Assembly: GCF_001591645.1 (NCBI RefSeq)
Contig: NZ_BCVH01000001.1
Location: 558,001 to 622,000 of the forward strand
Reading direction: 5' to 3'
Origin: Robertmurraya korlensis NBRC 107688
GTDB lineage: Bacteria; Bacillota; Bacilli; Bacillales; Cytobacillaceae
Length of the DNA stretch: 64,000 nt
The position numbers and the translations under genes are program-made. The notes under the pieces were generated by a model. That model was not told the origin of the DNA, searched no databases, and saw only the letters and a program-made list of their open reading frames with translations. Positions 52,870 to 61,723 of the stretch are shown one piece after another. Position 1 is the first letter of the stretch; the number at the start of each line of letters is the position of its first letter.

Positions 52870-54372
52870 GTGGAAGCGTTTGAGATTTTAACTCCGTTGT
52901 CTATCATTCTATGTATAGTTGGGGTCTTTGTAGGAATTATATTCGGGGCTATCCCAGGGATGACAGCAACAATGGCAATTGCTATCTTTCTGCCAATTAC
53001 TTATGCACTAGATTTAATTGACTCTTTGGGTTTATTACTGGGTCTCTATGTGGGAGGGATTAGCGGGGGGTTAGTACCGGCAATCTTAATGAATATTCCG
53101 GGGACTCCTTCCTCTATCTGTACCACTTTTGATGGTTATCCGATGACACAAAAAGGGCAAGGAGAAAGTGCACTAAAGGTAGGGATTACAGCTTCCTTAA
53201 TAGGTGGAATCTTTAGTTTAGCTATCCTATACTTCTTTGCACCAGTTCTCGCTTCAGTAGCGATAGACTTTTCATCCGTGGAAAAGTTTCTGATTATCCT
53301 GTTTGCCCTAACCGTTATTGCTTCATTATCTAGTGGTAGCTTATTAGGAGGAATTTTTAGTGGTTTTCTGGGGGTGTATATAAGCTTAATTGGGTTCTTT
53401 GCGGACAATAATCAATTGAGATTAGTACCTTCGTTATTAGAAAATGAATTGTATTATGGATTTGCCTTATTACCAGTGCTTATCGGGCTTTTTGCAATTA
53501 CTCAAATCCTGCAAGAAGCTGAAACGGGTATGAAGTCTTCTCCCTATCAAAAATTTGAGTTTAGTAAGAAGGATAAATTTTCGTTTAAGGTGTTTAATGG
53601 GCAATGGATGAATACACTTCGATCTTCTGCGATTGGAACCTTTGTTGGTATCCTTCCTGGTGTGGGGGGAAGTGCTGCATCAATCCTAGCTTACTCTCAA
53701 GCGAAAAACTTTTCTAAACATCCAGACAAATTAGGAAAAGGAGAACCTGAAGGGGTCATAGCAAGTGAAGCATCGAATAATGGGTTAACGGGAGGCGCAT
53801 TAATTCCTCTTTTATCATTAGGGATACCTGGAGACAGCACAACTGCTGTTTTAGTGGGCGCTTTTTTACTTCAAGGAATCCAAGTTGGACCACTATTTAT
53901 TACGTCAAACCCAGATCTTTGGAGTGGGATTGTCTACGCCCTTCTTATTGCAAATGTCATTATGTTTTTCATGATGTTCTTGGCAATCAAATATATGGCG
54001 AAATTAGTGTATGTTCCTAAACAAATTATTTATCCGATCATCATTGTCATGTGTGTAGTCGGTGCTTATGCCATCAATAATGGAGTAATTTTTGATGTTT
54101 GGACATTGCTCTTATTTGGTTTAGCTGGCTTTGTATTTACAAAGATAGGTATTCAAGTAGCACCATTTCTAATTGGATTTATCCTTGGGAAAGATTTAGA
54201 GAAGTACTTTATTGATTCTCTAAAAGGGAGTGGAGGAGATGTTACAATCTTTTTCACAAAAGGACCGATTGCTCTAGTTCTATGGGGGCTAATCCTTATT
54301 TCCATTGTGTTCTCACTAGTACAAAGTAGAAAAACAAAGCATGCGAATAATGGAGTGGATACTCCGGTATAA
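52870..54372 (+). CDS. Tripartite tricarboxylate transporter large membrane subunit (TctA)
   Basis: 500 residues with 10-12 membrane segments. Conserved TctA motifs: FGAIPGMTATMAIAIFLP (about 26-43), ILMNIPGTPSSICTTFDGYPM (about 76-96), GLTGGALIPLLSLGIPGDST (about 304-323). GTG at 52870 is favoured because AAAGGCGGTG ends 5 bases upstream; the earlier GTG (52861) overlaps that site. Forms the permease channel with TctB. Confidence 0.88.
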   Translation: MEAFEILTPLSIILCIVGVFVGIIFGAIPGMTATMAIAIFLPITYALDLIDSLGLLLGLYVGGISGGLVPAILMNIPGTPSSICTTFDGYPMTQKGQGESALKVGITASLIGGIFSLAILYFFAPVLASVAIDFSSVEKFLIILFALTVIASLSSGSLLGGIFSGFLGVYISLIGFFADNNQLRLVPSLLENELYYGFALLPVLIGLFAITQILQEAETGMKSSPYQKFEFSKKDKFSFKVFNGQWMNTLRSSAIGTFVGILPGVGGSAASILAYSQAKNFSKHPDKLGKGEPEGVIASEASNNGLTGGALIPLLSLGIPGDSTTAVLVGAFLLQGIQVGPLFITSNPDLWSGIVYALLIANVIMFFMMFLAIKYMAKLVYVPKQIIYPIIIVMCVVGAYAINNGVIFDVWTLLLFGLAGFVFTKIGIQVAPFLIGFILGKDLEKYFIDSLKGSGGDVTIFFTKGPIALVLWGLILISIVFSLVQSRKTKHANNGVDTPV

Positions 54373-54397
54373 AAAATGTTCAAAGGGAGGAATTTAA

Positions 54398-55297
54398 ATG
54401 TTTCAGGCTAAAGGGGTTATTCCAGCTCTTGTGACTCCATTGGATCAACAAGGGAATTTATTAGAGGATGGGCTTCGCCAAGTAATTGATTATACCATTC
54501 AAGGTGGCGTTCATGGAGTCTTTGTATTAGGTAGTACGGGAGAAATTTATGGCTTAAGTGATCAGCAAAAAAAACGTGTATTAGAGATAACCGTTGAACA
54601 TACAGCAGGACGTGTCCCTATCTATGCGGGGGCAAGTGAGATTACAACAAGAGATTGTATCAAAACGGCTCGTTTAGCGGAGGAAGTTGGGGGGATTTCT
54701 GCCGTTTCCGTTTTAACCCCCTATTTTGTCACACCGAATCAAGAAGAACTCAAAGAGCATTATAAAGAAATTGCAAAATCTACTAGCCTCCCTGTTATTT
54801 TATATGGAAATGATGAAAAAACGAACGTCAGTATTTCTCCGGATACATGTGTAGAGCTATCTAAAGTAGATAATATTATCGGAATCAAAGATAGCAGTGG
54901 AGATATGACAAAGATGGCTGAGTATATAAGATTAACGCAAGGTAAGGATTTTCAGGTTCTGGCTGGAAGAGATACATTGATTTTTGCAAATCTTTGTTAT
55001 GGCGGAACGGGTGGAATTGCTAGTACTGGAAATGTAGCACCAGCGATTGTTGCAGGAATTTACGATGCATATGTAGCAGGTGAGTTTGAGAAAGCAAGGG
55101 AACTTCAATTTAAACTTGCTCCATTACGATTAGCCTTTGGATTGGGTAGCTTTCCAGTGGTTATGAAGGAAGCGTTAAACCTTGTAGGAGTTAATGCAGG
55201 GGTTACGTTAGGTCCAGTCAAAGAGCTAACTCCGGAAAATAAGACAAAACTTATTGAAGTTCTAAAACAGCTAGATGTATACCAAAAAGTACAGTAA
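54398..55297 (+). CDS. DapA/NAL-family aldolase or dehydratase (candidate 5-keto-4-deoxyglucarate aldolase)
   Basis: 299 residues, class I aldolase of the dihydrodipicolinate synthase/N-acetylneuraminate lyase fold: GVIPALVTPLDQQG (about 5-18), LGSTGEIYGLSDQQK (about 47-61), catalytic Tyr in ILYGNDEKTN (about 134-143) and Schiff-base Lys in IIGIKDSSGDM (about 160-170). The wording is not that of KdgD-type dehydratase (which starts with a GILGFPVTPF region). Because tartronate semialdehyde reductase and glycerate kinase are in the same operon, while no ketoglutarate semialdehyde dehydrogenase is, cleavage to pyruvate and tartronate semialdehyde is the simplest role. This is inference. Confidence 0.7.
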   Translation: MFQAKGVIPALVTPLDQQGNLLEDGLRQVIDYTIQGGVHGVFVLGSTGEIYGLSDQQKKRVLEITVEHTAGRVPIYAGASEITTRDCIKTARLAEEVGGISAVSVLTPYFVTPNQEELKEHYKEIAKSTSLPVILYGNDEKTNVSISPDTCVELSKVDNIIGIKDSSGDMTKMAEYIRLTQGKDFQVLAGRDTLIFANLCYGGTGGIASTGNVAPAIVAGIYDAYVAGEFEKARELQFKLAPLRLAFGLGSFPVVMKEALNLVGVNAGVTLGPVKELTPENKTKLIEVLKQLDVYQKVQ

Positions 55298-55313
55298 AAA
55301 AGGAGTGGATTAT

Positions 55314-56198
55314 ATGAAAATAGGATTTATCGGTCTTGGGATTATGGGAAAACCAATGTGCAAGAATTTGATAAAAGCAGGTTATAACCTAGTAATAATT
55401 GATAGAAGAAAAGAAGTAACAGAGGAACTGGTGGCGTTAGGAGTAGAAACGGCCGCTACTTCTAAAGAGGTTGCAGAAAAAAGTGACGTGGTAGTTTCCA
55501 TTCTTCCCAACTCTCCTCAGGTGAAGGAGGTTGTGCTGGGAGAGAATGGACTTATTGAGGGATTGTCACAAGGAAAGGTATTTATTGATATGAGCTCTAT
55601 TGCCCCGATAGCTTCAAAGGAGATTGCTTCTGCTTTACGTGAAAAAGGGGTCGAAATGTTAGATGCACCAGTGAGTGGAGGCGAGCCAAAAGCGATTGAT
55701 GGTACATTATCGGTCATGGTTGGTGGAAAGAAAGAAGTGTTCGATCAGAACTACGAAATCATGAAAGCGATGGCGGGATCTGTCGTCCATGTTGGTGAGA
55801 TTGGAGCAGGAAATACAGCGAAATTAGCGAATCAAGTAATTGTTGCTATTAATATTGCAGCTATGTCTGAGGCACTGGTGTTAGCTAGTAAAGCGGGAGT
55901 AAGTCCTGACCTCATTTTCGAAGCGATAAGAGGTGGTTTAGCTGGTAGCACGGTTCTAGAAGCCAAAGCTCCATTAGTTATGGATAGACAGTTCCAGCCA
56001 GGTTTCCGTATTGATTTACATATAAAGGACTTACTAAATGCTTTAGAAACAAGCCATGAAATAAATGCACCATTACCATTAACTGCGTCAGTTCTTGAAA
56101 TGATGCATGCCTTAAAAGCAGATGGATATCACATTGAAGATCATTCAAGCCTAGTTAAATACTATGAAAAACTCGCTAATATTGAAGTGACCCGATAG
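55314..56198 (+). CDS. garR: Tartronate semialdehyde reductase (2-hydroxy-3-oxopropionate reductase)
   Basis: 294 residues of the beta-hydroxyacid dehydrogenase family: N-terminal [16 protein letters not shown] (about 3-18), [22 protein letters not shown] (about 117-138), catalytic Lys in [11 protein letters not shown] (about 164-174). Reduces tartronate semialdehyde to glycerate. The real start is ATG 55314 with AAAAGGAGTGG upstream; the reading from 55275 overlaps the previous gene. Confidence 0.88.
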   Translation: MKIGFIGLGIMGKPMCKNLIKAGYNLVIIDRRKEVTEELVALGVETAATSKEVAEKSDVVVSILPNSPQVKEVVLGENGLIEGLSQGKVFIDMSSIAPIASKEIASALREKGVEMLDAPVSGGEPKAIDGTLSVMVGGKKEVFDQNYEIMKAMAGSVVHVGEIGAGNTAKLANQVIVAINIAAMSEALVLASKAGVSPDLIFEAIRGGLAGSTVLEAKAPLVMDRQFQPGFRIDLHIKDLLNALETSHEINAPLPLTASVLEMMHALKADGYHIEDHSSLVKYYEKLANIEVTR

Positions 56199-56215
56199 AG
56201 AAAGGGGAAACCAAG

Positions 56216-57568
56216 ATGAATACAATGATCCAAAAGGTTAACACAACTCCTATTATTACGGATATGACAGTTATACCAGTTGCAGGACACGATAGCATGT
56301 TACTAAATCTTAGTGGAGCACATGGGCCATATTTTACTAGAAACATAGTCATACTCATAGACAGCAGTGGGAATACAGGGGTAGGTGAGGTACCTGGCGG
56401 AGAAGGAATTCGGCAAACATTAGAGGATGCTAAATCCCTAATCGTTGGCTCTTCTATTGGAAACTATAACAATACCTTAAATTCAATTCGAAGAAATTTT
56501 GCAGACCGCGATGCAAATGGGAGAGGCCTCCAAACATTTGATTTACGAATTGCAATACATGCAGTTACAGCAGTAGAAGCTGCTTTATTAGATTTACTTG
56601 GGAAGTTTTTGAATGTCCCTGTAGCAGCGTTACTCGGTGAAGGCCAACAACGAGAAAAAGTAAAAACACTGGGGTATTTATTTTACATTGGCGATCGTAA
56701 ACTGACAGACTTACCTTATTATAGCAATGAATTAGCCACAAATGATTGGTACCGATTGCGTCATGAGGAGGCATTAACTTCTGAGGCAGTTGTTCGACTA
56801 GCAGAAGCCGCTCAAGAACAATATGGCTTTAAGGACTTTAAGCTAAAAGGTGGAGTTCTCGAAGGGAAGGAGGAAATTAAGGCAATCCGGGCATTAGCAG
56901 AAAGATTTCCTGATTCTAGAATCACCTTAGACCCAAATGGAGCCTGGTCACTAGAGGAGGCAGTCCATCTCTGTAAAGATATGAAAGGTATTCTTGCCTA
57001 TGCAGAAGACCCGTGTGGAGCAGAAAATGGATACTCGGGTAGGGAAGTAATGGCTGAATTCAGAAGACAAACAGGGCTCCCGACAGCTACCAATATGATT
57101 GCAACGGATTGGAGACAGATGGGCCATACCATTTCCTTGCAATCGGTGGATATCCCTTTGGCAGACCCTCACTTCTGGACCATGCAGGGATCAGTTCGAG
57201 TTGCTCAAATGTGTCATGACTGGGGATTAACCTGGGGCTCACATTCTAATAACCACTTTGATATCTCATTGGCAATGTTTACCCACGTTGCAGCTGCAGC
57301 ACCTGGTGAAATTACCGCAATTGATACTCACTGGATTTGGCAGGAAGGAATTGAACGTCTAACGAAAGAGCCTTTAAAAATAGTAGATGGTAACATCTCA
57401 ATTCCTAATAAGCCTGGTTTAGGAATTGAAATCGATATGGATCAAGTGTCTAGAGCTAACGAAGTATACAATAACATGGGGTTAGGTGCGAGGGATGATT
57501 CGGTTGCCATGCAGTACCTAATTCCCAATTGGGCGTTTAATAATAAGAGACCCTGTCTAGTTCGATAA
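56216..57568 (+). CDS. gudD: Glucarate dehydratase
   Basis: 450 residues, enolase superfamily. [25 protein letters not shown] (about 23-47) is typical of glucarate dehydratases; catalytic Lys in FKLKGGV (about 207), metal ligands in [14 protein letters not shown] and ATNMIATDW (about 240-300), and the general acid/base His in [14 protein letters not shown] (about 342-355). Converts D-glucarate to 5-keto-4-deoxyglucarate. Last gene of the tct-gar-gud unit; ribosome site GAAAGGGG. No terminator seen immediately after. Confidence 0.93.
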   Translation: MNTMIQKVNTTPIITDMTVIPVAGHDSMLLNLSGAHGPYFTRNIVILIDSSGNTGVGEVPGGEGIRQTLEDAKSLIVGSSIGNYNNTLNSIRRNFADRDANGRGLQTFDLRIAIHAVTAVEAALLDLLGKFLNVPVAALLGEGQQREKVKTLGYLFYIGDRKLTDLPYYSNELATNDWYRLRHEEALTSEAVVRLAEAAQEQYGFKDFKLKGGVLEGKEEIKAIRALAERFPDSRITLDPNGAWSLEEAVHLCKDMKGILAYAEDPCGAENGYSGREVMAEFRRQTGLPTATNMIATDWRQMGHTISLQSVDIPLADPHFWTMQGSVRVAQMCHDWGLTWGSHSNNHFDISLAMFTHVAAAAPGEITAIDTHWIWQEGIERLTKEPLKIVDGNISIPNKPGLGIEIDMDQVSRANEVYNNMGLGARDDSVAMQYLIPNWAFNNKRPCLVR

Positions 57569-57680
57569 AAAATAAGAACTGAATATACAGTACCTGTTCA
57601 GGTATAATGAGCTAGCTGTTTATGACCTAACATACTCCGCCAATTAATAGGAAATCCTTAAATTGTAGGAGGTGATAGTA

Positions 57681-57830
57681 ATGGCTAAAAAAGACGTGGG
57701 TGCAGATCGTCGTGATGATTTAGGTAGATACTCAGGTATTGATAAAGAATATGATTTTACCAATGCTCCTGTAGGAAATGCTGAACCTCAAAGTGAACAA
57801 AACCTAAAAAGAAATAATGTGTCTGATTGA
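57681..57830 (+). CDS. Small hydrophilic protein (49 aa), unknown
   Basis: MAKKDVGADRRDDLGRYSGI followed by DKEYDFTNAPVGNAEPQSEQ; strongly polar, acidic and unstructured. AGGAGGTGATAGTA precedes the ATG, a terminator follows, and a TATAAT (57602-57607) within a palindrome ACCTG-TT-CAGGT lies ~75 bases upstream. Not recognised. Confidence 0.65.
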   Translation: MAKKDVGADRRDDLGRYSGIDKEYDFTNAPVGNAEPQSEQNLKRNNVSD

Positions 57831-57833
57831 TTC

Positions 57834-57858
57834 TACCCTACATTGTGTAGGGTTTTTT
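57834..57858 (+). terminator. Terminator after the 49-aa gene
   Basis: CCCTACA / TGTAGGG with a 3-base loop then six T. Confidence 0.85.
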
Positions 57859-57979
57859 ATTTGTAAATTCCAGATGAGGATAGAGTTCACTATAAAAGTA
57901 AATCTTAAACATAGTGATTACAGAGACTTTGGTAATTAGAGTGTAATCAAAAAAATTCAAAAGTGAGGAATTAAATTAT

Positions 57980-58237
57980 ATGGAGCATTTTCTGGAGAGA
58001 GACTATATTACAATCGAAGATAACGAAGGAAATAAAAAGGAATTCTCTGTCGAAGGAATCATTCATCAAGGTGAAAAAACTTATGCCCTATTAAAAGGTG
58101 ACACGGAAACAGTCTTTATGAAGGTAGAGGAAGAGGGAGACGAGCAATACCTTGTCGGAATTGAGGATGAGGAGGAAGCAGATTCCATATTGAGTGCTTA
58201 TGAAATAGCTTTAGAAGGTACAAATCAATTGGAATAA
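57980..58237 (+). CDS. DUF1292 family protein (YrzB-like)
   Basis: 85 residues, very acidic: DYITIEDNEGNKKEFSVEGI (about 8-27) and TVFMKVEEEGDEQYLVGIED (about 44-63) fit the small DUF1292 family common in Firmicutes (YrzB), function unknown. GTGAGGAATTAAATT precedes the ATG. Confidence 0.78.
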   Translation: MEHFLERDYITIEDNEGNKKEFSVEGIIHQGEKTYALLKGDTETVFMKVEEEGDEQYLVGIEDEEEADSILSAYEIALEGTNQLE

Positions 58238-58246
58238 GCAGTTTTT

Positions 58247-58278
58247 AGGGAGGTCTGGTACAGGCCTCTTTTTTTATT
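58247..58278 (+). terminator. Terminator after DUF1292 gene
   Basis: GGGAGGTC pairs with GGCCTC around TGGTACA, followed by seven T. Confidence 0.75.
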
Positions 58279-58280
58279 AT

Positions 58281-58358
58281 TGGACAGAAGAAGATCTTGA
58301 TACTTTAAAGAGAAATGCTTCCAAAAACGACTTTATCGGTCTGAATTATTATCAACGA
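58281..58358 (+). pseudogene. Fragment of a GH1 6-phospho-beta-glycosidase
   Basis: One frame reads WTEEDLDTLKRNASKNDFIG then LNYYQR, the conserved pre-catalytic segment of phospho-beta-glucosidase/galactosidase GH1 enzymes (NDFIGLNYYQ). About 26 codons remain of a ~470-residue protein. It starts directly after the previous terminator and runs into the GntR fragment in another frame. Confidence 0.65.
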
Positions 58359-58360
58359 TT

Positions 58361-58849
58361 CGTGTGGAAAATTTAGGAAGTCTTAGAGGATTAACAAAAG
58401 ATTTGACTTCAAAAACTATAGACACAAAAATCTTGGACTTACGTGTAATAGAAGCAGATGAAGACAAAGCAAAGCAACTGAGATGTGAAAACGGTTCAAA
58501 GCTATATTTTTGTAAAAGACTTCGAGTAGTGGACGGGGAACCTTTTTCCATTGAGTTAAGTTATTTTAACAAAGACATTGTGCCCTATTTAAATGAATAT
58601 ATTGCGAAAACTTCTATATATAGTTACTTGATTGATGACTTAAAGCTCCCAATTAGCTTTGCTGATAAAATAGTTACCTGTGAAAAGATTAATGAAGATA
58701 TGGCAAAATTGTTGAATGTAATTCCGGGAGATCCTGCCCTAATTATTGAGAATACGGTATGTTTAGCGAACGGGACCGTGTTTGAGTTATCACAATCAAT
58801 CTTTCATTTTCAAAAAGCAAAGATATTAAACAGGATCAATTTTAAATAA
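58361..58849 (+). pseudogene. GntR-family regulator lacking its DNA-binding domain (UTRA domain only)
   Basis: About 161 residues of a UTRA (HutC-type) ligand-binding domain: LGSLRGLTKDLTSKTIDTKI (N-terminal), LYFCKRLRVVDGEPFSIELSYF, and a C-terminal IIENTVCLANGTVFELSQSIFHF. The ~75-residue winged-helix domain that should precede it is gone and is replaced by the GH1 fragment, so it cannot act as a normal repressor. The upstream GH1 piece and this regulator recall the adjacent gmuD-gmuR pair of B. subtilis; a deletion between two such genes explains the join. Confidence 0.75.
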
Positions 58850-58855
58850 GAGATA

Positions 58856-58885
58856 GGGAGTAGATACGAAATAAAACTACTCCCC
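58856..58885. terminator. Possible terminator between the GntR fragment and aldehyde dehydrogenase
   Basis: GGGAGTAG and CTACTCCC form an 8-bp stem around a 13-base loop; U tracts weak on either side. Confidence 0.4.
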
Positions 58886-58897
58886 TTACAATTAATA

Positions 58898-60355
58898 TTA
58901 AAACGGATATTTTCTATCAGTTGTTTGAACGGATATCCATTTTGTCACAGTAAATTCCTCGACAACCCATGGGTTTCCAAATCTCCCTAAACCGCTTGCC
59001 TTATTGCCGCCGAATGGAATATTGGGTGCATCATTTACAGTTTGATCGTTTACATGGGTCATTCCAGCATCAATTTGAAGAGCTAATTCCTCGCCACGCC
59101 CTAAATCACTAGTAAAAATGGATGAGCTTAACCCGTATGCAGTGTCATTAGCGATTTCGATGGCTTCATTATCTGTCCGTGCCTTAATAATAGAAGCAAT
59201 CGGAGCAAATAGTTCAGTTTGAGCTAGTTTGCTAGAATTTTCCACGTTTGTGAATACATATGGTGTGAGCACATTCCCAACCCTTTTTCCTTCTAAAGCG
59301 ACCGTGGCACCTTCCTGTTTTGCCTCTTCAATGTATCGAAGAGCCTTGGTTAATTGGTGTTCATTAATAAGTGGACCAATTATTGTTTTTGGATCACTTG
59401 GATCTCCATAGGGAAGTTCTTTGGCCCTTGCAACAAATTTTTCAACAAATTCATCATATTTATCTTGGTGTACGATAATGCGGTTAACGATCATACAGAT
59501 TTGACCTTGGTGGATAAATTTCCCGAATATTGCAGCGTTAACAGCCTGGTTTACATCTGCATCGGAGAGGACAACCAATGGGCTATTCCCTCCTAATTCA
59601 AGGGCAACACGCTTCAAGTTTTGACCGGCAATTCCGCCAATATATCTTCCGACAGTAGAAGAACCGGTAAAACAGATTAAATCTAACTCCGGATTAGTTA
59701 ACATTCCATCACCAATTTCTTCAATATCCGTCAATATGACATTCAAAACACCTTTTGGAAGACCGGCATGCTCAAATGCTTTTGCAATAATGGCACCTCC
59801 AGAAAGTCCAACCTTAATATCAGGTTTATGAACAATACTATTTCCTAATGCAATTGCAGGAGCGATCGCTCTCATCGAAAGGTTTAATGGAAAGTTAAAA
59901 GGTGTAATAGAAGAGATCACCCCAAGAGGAAGTTTATAAATATGATTTAACTTCTCTGGAGAACCCGGGATTTTTTTAATTTTATAAATTTCATCAGCAT
60001 ATTTAATTGCTTCTTTTAAAAAATCAATTGCTAAGTGATGTTCAACATTTGCCTTTAGTACCGTACCACCGGTTTCAGAGATGATTGTATTTACAATATC
60101 CTCCTTGTTCGCAGCTAAATAGTCTAAAGCGCGTTGGAGTACCAATCTTCGTTCTTCCACCGTCGATTTAGCCCATTCTTTTTGGGCCGCCCTTGCTATC
60201 TTAAATGTTTCATCGAGCTGTTCACTTGTTGCCAATCTAACAGATGTGACTATAGAACGGTCGTAGGGATTTAAAATATCATAGGTTCGTGTGCTCTCAC
60301 CTTCGGTCCATTCACCATTAATATAACTTTTGTTTAACATCTTTACAGATTGCAT
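58898..60355 (-). CDS. NAD(P)-dependent aldehyde dehydrogenase
   Basis: About 485 residues. Motifs: PFNFPLNLSMRAIAPAIALGN (about 145-165), FTGSSTVGRYIG (about 224), catalytic Glu in ALELGGNSPLVV (about 246) and Cys in HQGQICMIVNRI (about 280-291), PFGGNKASGLGRFG near the end. Closest in style to the vanillin/benzaldehyde dehydrogenase group (YfmT-like). Start ATG 60355 lies 8 bases after GAGGAGG. A perfect cre site sits 27 bases upstream. It may oxidise an aldehyde derived from the substrate of the neighbouring LysR/TRAP unit, or ketoglutarate semialdehyde; not resolvable from sequence. Confidence 0.88.
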   Translation of the reverse strand: MQSVKMLNKSYINGEWTEGESTRTYDILNPYDRSIVTSVRLATSEQLDETFKIARAAQKEWAKSTVEERRLVLQRALDYLAANKEDIVNTIISETGGTVLKANVEHHLAIDFLKEAIKYADEIYKIKKIPGSPEKLNHIYKLPLGVISSITPFNFPLNLSMRAIAPAIALGNSIVHKPDIKVGLSGGAIIAKAFEHAGLPKGVLNVILTDIEEIGDGMLTNPELDLICFTGSSTVGRYIGGIAGQNLKRVALELGGNSPLVVLSDADVNQAVNAAIFGKFIHQGQICMIVNRIIVHQDKYDEFVEKFVARAKELPYGDPSDPKTIIGPLINEHQLTKALRYIEEAKQEGATVALEGKRVGNVLTPYVFTNVENSSKLAQTELFAPIASIIKARTDNEAIEIANDTAYGLSSSIFTSDLGRGEELALQIDAGMTHVNDQTVNDAPNIPFGGNKASGLGRFGNPWVVEEFTVTKWISVQTTDRKYPF

Positions 60356-60381
60356 ACTCATTCCTCCTCTAGTTTTATTGT

Positions 60382-60395
60382 TGATAGCGCTTTCA
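60382..60395 (-). promoter_or_regulatory. cre site upstream of aldehyde dehydrogenase
   Basis: On the minus strand TGAAAGCGCTATCA, a full match to the CcpA consensus TGNAANCGNWWNCA, between the promoter region and start codon: a roadblock position for catabolite repression. Confidence 0.7.
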
Positions 60396-60578
60396 AATAA
60401 CTGCATCAAAATAAGTAGTGTTGTTAGGAATTATATGAGTATGTAAATGGGTTGTAAACGTCCTTATTGCTATATATGCAACTGGCTAATAATATTAAAT
60501 TTTTTTTAACCATTAAGTTTTGAAGGTAATAACGCTAGTGTCCTACATGGTAACTTATAGTAGTAAGGGCTTATTAAT

Positions 60579-61475
60579 TCATTCCTCCGCGTATATTACT
60601 TTGTTAATTTCCTCTAAGAAAAATGGAATCGAAGGGTTTGAACTGTTTTCTTTCCAAGCAGCTACGATATCAAACTGACTTATCTCTCCCTCTATATCTA
60701 AAAAATGGAGTCCGGAGTTAGCAAAGGATTTTACATTTTTGGGCATAATAGCTATTCCTAACCCGCCCTCTACTAATAGTAAGACGGCATCCAAAAAGGA
60801 CGTTTGATTTACGATATTAGGTGAAAATCCACTATCTGTACACATTTTAAGAAAGCGATCATATGCTTGAGGCGAAACCTCTCTTTTTTGAGTAATAAAG
60901 GATTCCTCGCTTAATTCTGCCATTTTTACCTTCTTAACTGATGCCAGCGGATGGCCCTCGTATACCACGACTGAAGATATATCACTATAAACCTTTAATA
61001 ATTCCAAGTTAGGAATATTTTGAAGTCCGAAAGAACTAGTGAAAGTAATATCTAACTCGTCGTTTTTTAGAGCTTCATTCAATCTTCCATGAGAATAGCG
61101 GTCTAGCTTTAGTTTAATTAATGGGTATTGTTTTCTAACTTTGTTAATTACTTTGGGTAGAAATTGATTAACAGAATATCCTAAGAAGCCAATATTTAAC
61201 GTACCTTGAATTCCGGAGTCTGCTTGCCGAGTTCGCTCCGTTGCTTCTTCAAATTTTTGTAGTAAATATGTCGCTTCTTTTAAGAATACTTTCCCTGCGG
61301 AAGTTAACTGAACGGATCTTTTGTTCCGTGTGAAGAGCTTTACCCCTAGTGTTTTTTCTAATTCTACAATCCTTTGACTTAGCGATGATTGTGCGATAAA
61401 TAATTGGTTGGCAGCTTCAGTAAAGTTTAAATGTTCTGCTACAGCCATGAAATACCTAAATTGTTTTATGTCCAT
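60579..61475 (-). CDS. LysR family transcriptional regulator
   Basis: 298 residues: N-terminal winged HTH (FRYFMAVAEHLNFTEAANQL then AQSSLSQRIVELEKTLG, about 5-43) and a periplasmic-binding-type effector domain (GTLNIGFLGYSVNQFLPKV, about 90). Second ATG (61475) is 8 bases from GAGGAGG. Divergent from the TRAP operon and upstream of the co-oriented aldehyde dehydrogenase, so it likely controls one or both. The 248-base intergenic region to dctP holds no clear T-N11-A box that I could fix. Confidence 0.88.
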   Translation of the reverse strand: MDIKQFRYFMAVAEHLNFTEAANQLFIAQSSLSQRIVELEKTLGVKLFTRNKRSVQLTSAGKVFLKEATYLLQKFEEATERTRQADSGIQGTLNIGFLGYSVNQFLPKVINKVRKQYPLIKLKLDRYSHGRLNEALKNDELDITFTSSFGLQNIPNLELLKVYSDISSVVVYEGHPLASVKKVKMAELSEESFITQKREVSPQAYDRFLKMCTDSGFSPNIVNQTSFLDAVLLLVEGGLGIAIMPKNVKSFANSGLHFLDIEGEISQFDIVAAWKENSSNPSIPFFLEEINKVIYAEE

Positions 61476-61643
61476 CTCCATGACCTCCTCTATTACAAAA
61501 TATATGAGTTTAATAGGTAAAAACGATTACAGATATCGTATCTAAATATTTAGAAAATTACAACTTTTGGTTTATCATTTTAATTGAATTAGCCCTTTTG
61601 CAAATGTGACTACCTAAGAAATCTCTTGTGAGGATAGTAAAAT

Positions 61644-61667
61644 AGGGAGGTGTTTTACATGCTATAA
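61644..61667 (+). other. Shine-Dalgarno followed by a two-codon ORF in the dctP leader
   Basis: AGGGAGGTG (61644-61652), 6 bases, then ATG CTA TAA (61659-61667), 57 bases before the dctP start. A good initiation site leading straight to a stop; may be a regulatory minimal ORF or the stub of a mutated gene. Confidence 0.4.
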
Positions 61668-61723
61668 GAATTAATGGGTGATTTTTTCTTAAGACTTCCT
61701 AAATATCAATGAGGGGGATCAAT

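Noticed and set aside
58898-60355. Aldehyde dehydrogenase as the glucarate-pathway ketoglutarate semialdehyde dehydrogenase
   Set aside because: It is on the opposite strand, separated from the glucarate unit by unrelated genes and has vanillin/benzaldehyde-dehydrogenase-like style; kept only as an alternative.
61580-61610. Sigma-54 promoter upstream of dctP
   Set aside because: A TTGCA (-12-like) is present but no TGGC element lies at the required distance, and no enhancer-binding regulator is encoded nearby.
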